A DNA stretch of 64,000 bases, taken from Candidatus Chloroploca mongolica. Lineage in GTDB: Bacteria > Chloroflexota > Chloroflexia > Chloroflexales > Chloroflexaceae. Position 1 is the stretch's first letter, and every line of letters starts with the position of its first letter. Of this stretch, positions 62,074 to 64,000 are shown piece by piece. The stretch is from the NCBI RefSeq assembly GCF_004762035.2, contig NZ_SIJK02000021.1, forward strand, positions 1-64,000. The letters run 5' to 3'. The translations under genes were made by a program, and so were the position numbers. The notes beneath the pieces are model-generated. The model searched no databases. It saw nothing but the letters and a program-made list of their open reading frames with translations, and was not told the origin of the DNA.

Positions 62074-62160
62074 TTGTTTTGACGCAAAGGCGCAAAGACG
62101 CAAAGATTGGAGCGTAGGAGCGCTCACCCTTCGCGCCTTCGCGCCTTCACGTGAGCTTCT
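62074..62160. repeat. Dispersed octamer-type repeat (copy F)
   Basis: TTTTGACGCAAAGGCGCAAA at one end and CTTCGCGCCTTCGCGCCTTC with ACGTGAGCTT at the other show the same two-ended architecture as copies A and B. It lies in the long gap upstream of the amylase gene. Confidence 0.7.
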
Positions 62161-62165
62161 GTGCA

Positions 62166-62490
62166 TGCTCTTGGAGTCGCATGCGCCGCGTAGCACGATG
62201 AACGCAGCGTATTCGCGGCGTAGCATAGACAAGACCATTTCGGTGGTACAATTACCTCGTAGCACAGGTATAGCGGGTATAGGTGGTAAAAATGCTGTCT
62301 AGTTCATGTTCGGCGGCAATGCTTCAATGCCTGCGCAGTCTTCTCCATTGCTCTTCCACGATCTTCCGCGTCCCACGTATAAAGTTGCATCCGCACATGC
62401 TTTCATCTACAATGCCTGCGGATAAAGCATAGCGCGTAGCCGCCAGCACAGCGCAGGAGCATCGCACAATGAACGAGCGCAAGAACCCCA
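62166..62490. other. Non-coding stretch, nothing assigned
   Basis: No gene, RNA or strong repeat is visible. A TACAAT near 62248 could be a -10 box facing right. CCAGCCCTCCC and GGGGAGGG near 62490-62515 form a small stem at the border of the pseudogene. Confidence 0.4.
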
Positions 62491-62497
62491 CCCCAGC

Positions 62498-62818
62498 CCT
62501 CCCAGCAAGCGGGGAGGGAGCAGTCTATCCTCGAAGCGGTGGCCTATCGCGATACCTGGGGCGATAACTGCGCTGCGCGAGCGGGCGATCACATCGCCGT
62601 TCGACTTCATCGACTTCTGGGCGGTTGATTTCACCTGGCGCGAGAACAAACCGTTCGAACATCACTGGCAGGACTTCCGCACCCGCAAAGACCGCTCGCT
62701 CAAAACCCGCACTGACACCGGCTGGAGCTACGCCGACACGGGCAGTTACTGGATCTGCGTCAAGGTGATCGACGTGTTTGGGGTGGATACGACCACGGTC
62801 ATCGAGGTACGGGCCTGA
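62498..62818 (+). pseudogene. Remnant of a site-specific DNA methyltransferase (C-terminal end)
   Basis: In the frame ending at the TGA at 62816, about 75 codons read FDFIDFWAVDFTWRENKPFE and onward to VKVIDVFGVDTTTVIEVRA. This is the type of ending I know from type III-like or Chloroflexota DNA methyltransferases (WAVD, WQ.FRT.KD, VKV.DVFG.DT). No start codon or methylase motif precedes it. A neighbouring frame shows EAVAYRDTWGD, suggesting a deletion or frameshift. It ends 24 bases before vapB. Confidence 0.5.
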
Positions 62819-62841
62819 CTGTGCTTTCAAAGGAGAATCGT

Positions 62842-63069
62842 ATGACCCTTGAAGAAAAAATTCGTGAACTCCCGAACGAGCTTCAGCGCGAAGTCGAAGA
62901 TTTTGTCGAATTCTTGCTGGTAAAGCAGCGTCGCGCCGAACTTGAGCGCACCGCCATAGCAATGGGTTGGCCGGCCGGCTTCTTTGCCAGAATCGCAGGC
63001 TCGATCGACGATCCAACGTTTGTGCGTGGCGATCAAGGCGTAGCTGAAGAACGGCTGCCACTGGAATGA
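62842..63069 (+). CDS. vapB: VapB-like antitoxin (DUF2281)
   Basis: A 75-residue protein, MTLEEKIRELPNELQREVED onward. The first 40 residues (helix-rich, EDFVEFLLVKQRR) match DUF2281 antitoxins. The tail, FFARIAGSIDDPTFVRGDQG, is the usual toxin-binding end. AGGAG lies seven bases before the ATG. It overlaps vapC by 4 bases (ATGA), the common arrangement for antitoxin-toxin pairs. It should neutralise the toxin and repress the operon. Confidence 0.88.
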   Translation: MTLEEKIRELPNELQREVEDFVEFLLVKQRRAELERTAIAMGWPAGFFARIAGSIDDPTFVRGDQGVAEERLPLE

Positions 63070-63467
63070 TCTACCTGCTCGATACCAACGCCTGTATTCG
63101 CTACCTGCGCTCCCCTATATCATCGGTGGCGCAAAAGGTTGCTGCGACATCACCGGACGCGATTGCGATCAGCGCGATTACCGTGGTTGAGCTTGTGCGT
63201 GGTGCATACCGCAGCGCCAGGATGCAAGAGAATCTCAACCAGGTTCAAGCTATGGTCGCGCAGTTTATGTGCCTGCCGCTTGATCAAATGGTAGCCACGC
63301 ATGCCGGAAGAATAGATGCCGAACTGATGGCAGGAGGTCTGCGCATTGGTCCGTATGATACGCTGATCGCTGCGACGGCGTTAGCACACAACCTTACACT
63401 GGTTACTCACAATACAGGTGAATTCAGCCGCGTTGTAGGATTACGCCTGGAAGATTGGGAGGCATGA
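63066..63467 (+). CDS. vapC: VapC-like PIN-domain toxin
   Basis: A 133-residue PIN ribonuclease. The acidic metal-binding residues appear in IYLLDTNACI (Asp6), VVELVRGAY (Glu), PYDTLIAATAL (Asp near 98), and THNTGEFSRV near 115-124. VapC toxins cut tRNA or rRNA to arrest growth when the antitoxin is degraded. The pair lies between two remnants of a restriction-modification locus. Confidence 0.93.
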   Translation: MIYLLDTNACIRYLRSPISSVAQKVAATSPDAIAISAITVVELVRGAYRSARMQENLNQVQAMVAQFMCLPLDQMVATHAGRIDAELMAGGLRIGPYDTLIAATALAHNLTLVTHNTGEFSRVVGLRLEDWEA

Positions 63468-63472
63468 GATGA

Positions 63473-63694
63473 AATCAATTATCGCCTACCGAACCCGGCG
63501 GCGGGACAGATGTTCAAAAGCAATTCGGCGGCAGAGGAATGGCCGCGCTCTATGCCGAACTGCGCCAAGTCAACGACTTTCGCAACACTCGCGTTGCCCA
63601 CATTGAAACAAAGCTCGATAACGCGGAGGAAGCGTGGAAGGCAATGATCGTCTGGCTGCGCTGCATTGACAAAATGGTCACTATGGCAAGCTAA
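63473..63694 (+). pseudogene. Remnant of a restriction/helicase gene (C-terminal end)
   Basis: An open frame of about 73 codons without a start reads ...GMAALYAELRQVNDFRNTRV, then AHIETKLDNAEEAWKAMIVW, then LRCIDKMVTMAS and a stop. The ELR.VNDFRN..VAH.E pattern resembles the C-terminus of type III restriction (Res-like) proteins in related bacteria. With the methyltransferase remnant on the other side of vapBC it suggests one decayed locus. Confidence 0.4.
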
Positions 63695-63870
63695 CGCATC
63701 ATTCCCATATTATCGATGGCATTGCCGCCGAACAAGCGCATGCACCCGACGCCGCTACGCGGGCCCAAGATGCGGTGCGATTTTGAAGGTTGGAATCAAC
63801 CGGAAAGCAGTTCTGATCTACATGGCGGCGCGGGTGATGCGCAGGCCGTTGGGCGGCAAACAGCGTTCGC

Positions 63871-64000
63871 CTATAAATCAAGCAGCATCCGGAGCGTTTC
63901 TTCAACACGCTCCATGGTGGCGACCGAAATACGCCCCCATGGATCACCTTTGAGGCGATCTTTGGAGATGGATCGCAGGGCATCACACAAAATCAGACTC
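63871..64000 (-). CDS. MazF/PemK-type toxin, C-terminal part
   Basis: The gene enters from the right edge and ends with TAG at 63871. The 42 visible residues include LCDALRSISKDRLKGDPWGR and end in ATMERVEETLRMLLDL, the typical C-terminus of MazF/PemK mRNA interferases (CD.LRS....R....G.....M..V...LR.LL.L). The catalytic N-terminal part is outside the window. The 176 bases between it and the remnant on the left show no further gene. Confidence 0.7.
   Translation of the reverse strand, partial: SLILCDALRSISKDRLKGDPWGRISVATMERVEETLRMLLDL

Noticed and set aside
62525-63061. Minus-strand frame of 178 codons over the methyltransferase remnant and vapB
   Set aside because: It is antisense to vapB and the remnant, with no family features.

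Overview
The window looks like chromosomal DNA from a Chloroflexota bacterium, most likely class Chloroflexia (Chloroflexus/Oscillochloris-like). This is an inference from gene content, not a database match. The pointers are a mevalonate-pathway cluster with archaeal-type HMG-CoA synthase and thiolase, oleB/oleC/oleD genes for long-chain olefins, a secreted Gmad2-type protein, many lipobox proteins, Uma2 nucleases, and several families of intergenic hairpin repeats. I see no rRNA, tRNA, CRISPR array or complete insertion sequence.

Layout. 1-5.7 kb: on the minus strand, a small membrane protein, a GT-C-like membrane protein, a type IIG restriction-modification enzyme and the start of an Mrr-like endonuclease. 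6-13.6 kb: a minus-strand housekeeping run (SulP transporter, adenosine deaminase, RF1, ribosomal protein bS21, apt, chagasin-like inhibitor, glycosyltransferase, signal peptidase). 13.7-17.5 kb: a radical-SAM-like protein that has lost its cluster cysteines, then a TlpA / Lgt-like / secreted-protein operon. 17.7-23.9 kb: a very large hybrid histidine kinase followed by an HD-GYP response regulator. 24.3-33.2 kb: carotenoid oxygenase and the mevalonate cluster (HMG-CoA reductase, HMG-CoA synthase, thiolase, DUF35 partner), then rlmN. 33-40.3 kb: Uma2, a peptide-binding lipoprotein, and a MacAB-like export operon. 40.4-46 kb: PEP synthase regulator, a repeat-rich gap, and a binding protein coupled to a GGDEF-EAL sensor. 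46.3-49.3 kb: a PGRP-type cell-wall protein. 49.4-53.3 kb: oleBCD. 53.5-54.9 kb: a radical SAM/SPASM maturase with a 70-residue peptide gene, a RiPP-like pair. 55-61.6 kb: a 2209-residue amylase-pullulanase. 62-64 kb: a degraded restriction-modification locus holding vapBC, with a MazF-type toxin at the window edge.

How the genes work together. HMG-CoA reductase, synthase, thiolase and DUF35 make mevalonate from acetyl-CoA for isoprenoids; a carotenoid cleavage enzyme lies just upstream. OleB, OleC and OleD would turn the OleA condensation product into an olefin, but OleA is absent here. Two c-di-GMP modules are present: the kinase/HD-GYP pair and the binding protein/GGDEF-EAL pair.

The best candidates for something new are the radical SAM plus small-peptide pair, the cysteine-less AmrS-like protein, the cysteine-less DUF35 protein, and the hairpin repeat families. 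One of these is a 53-bp near-perfect palindrome found at two distant sites, one copy flanked by 10-bp direct repeats.
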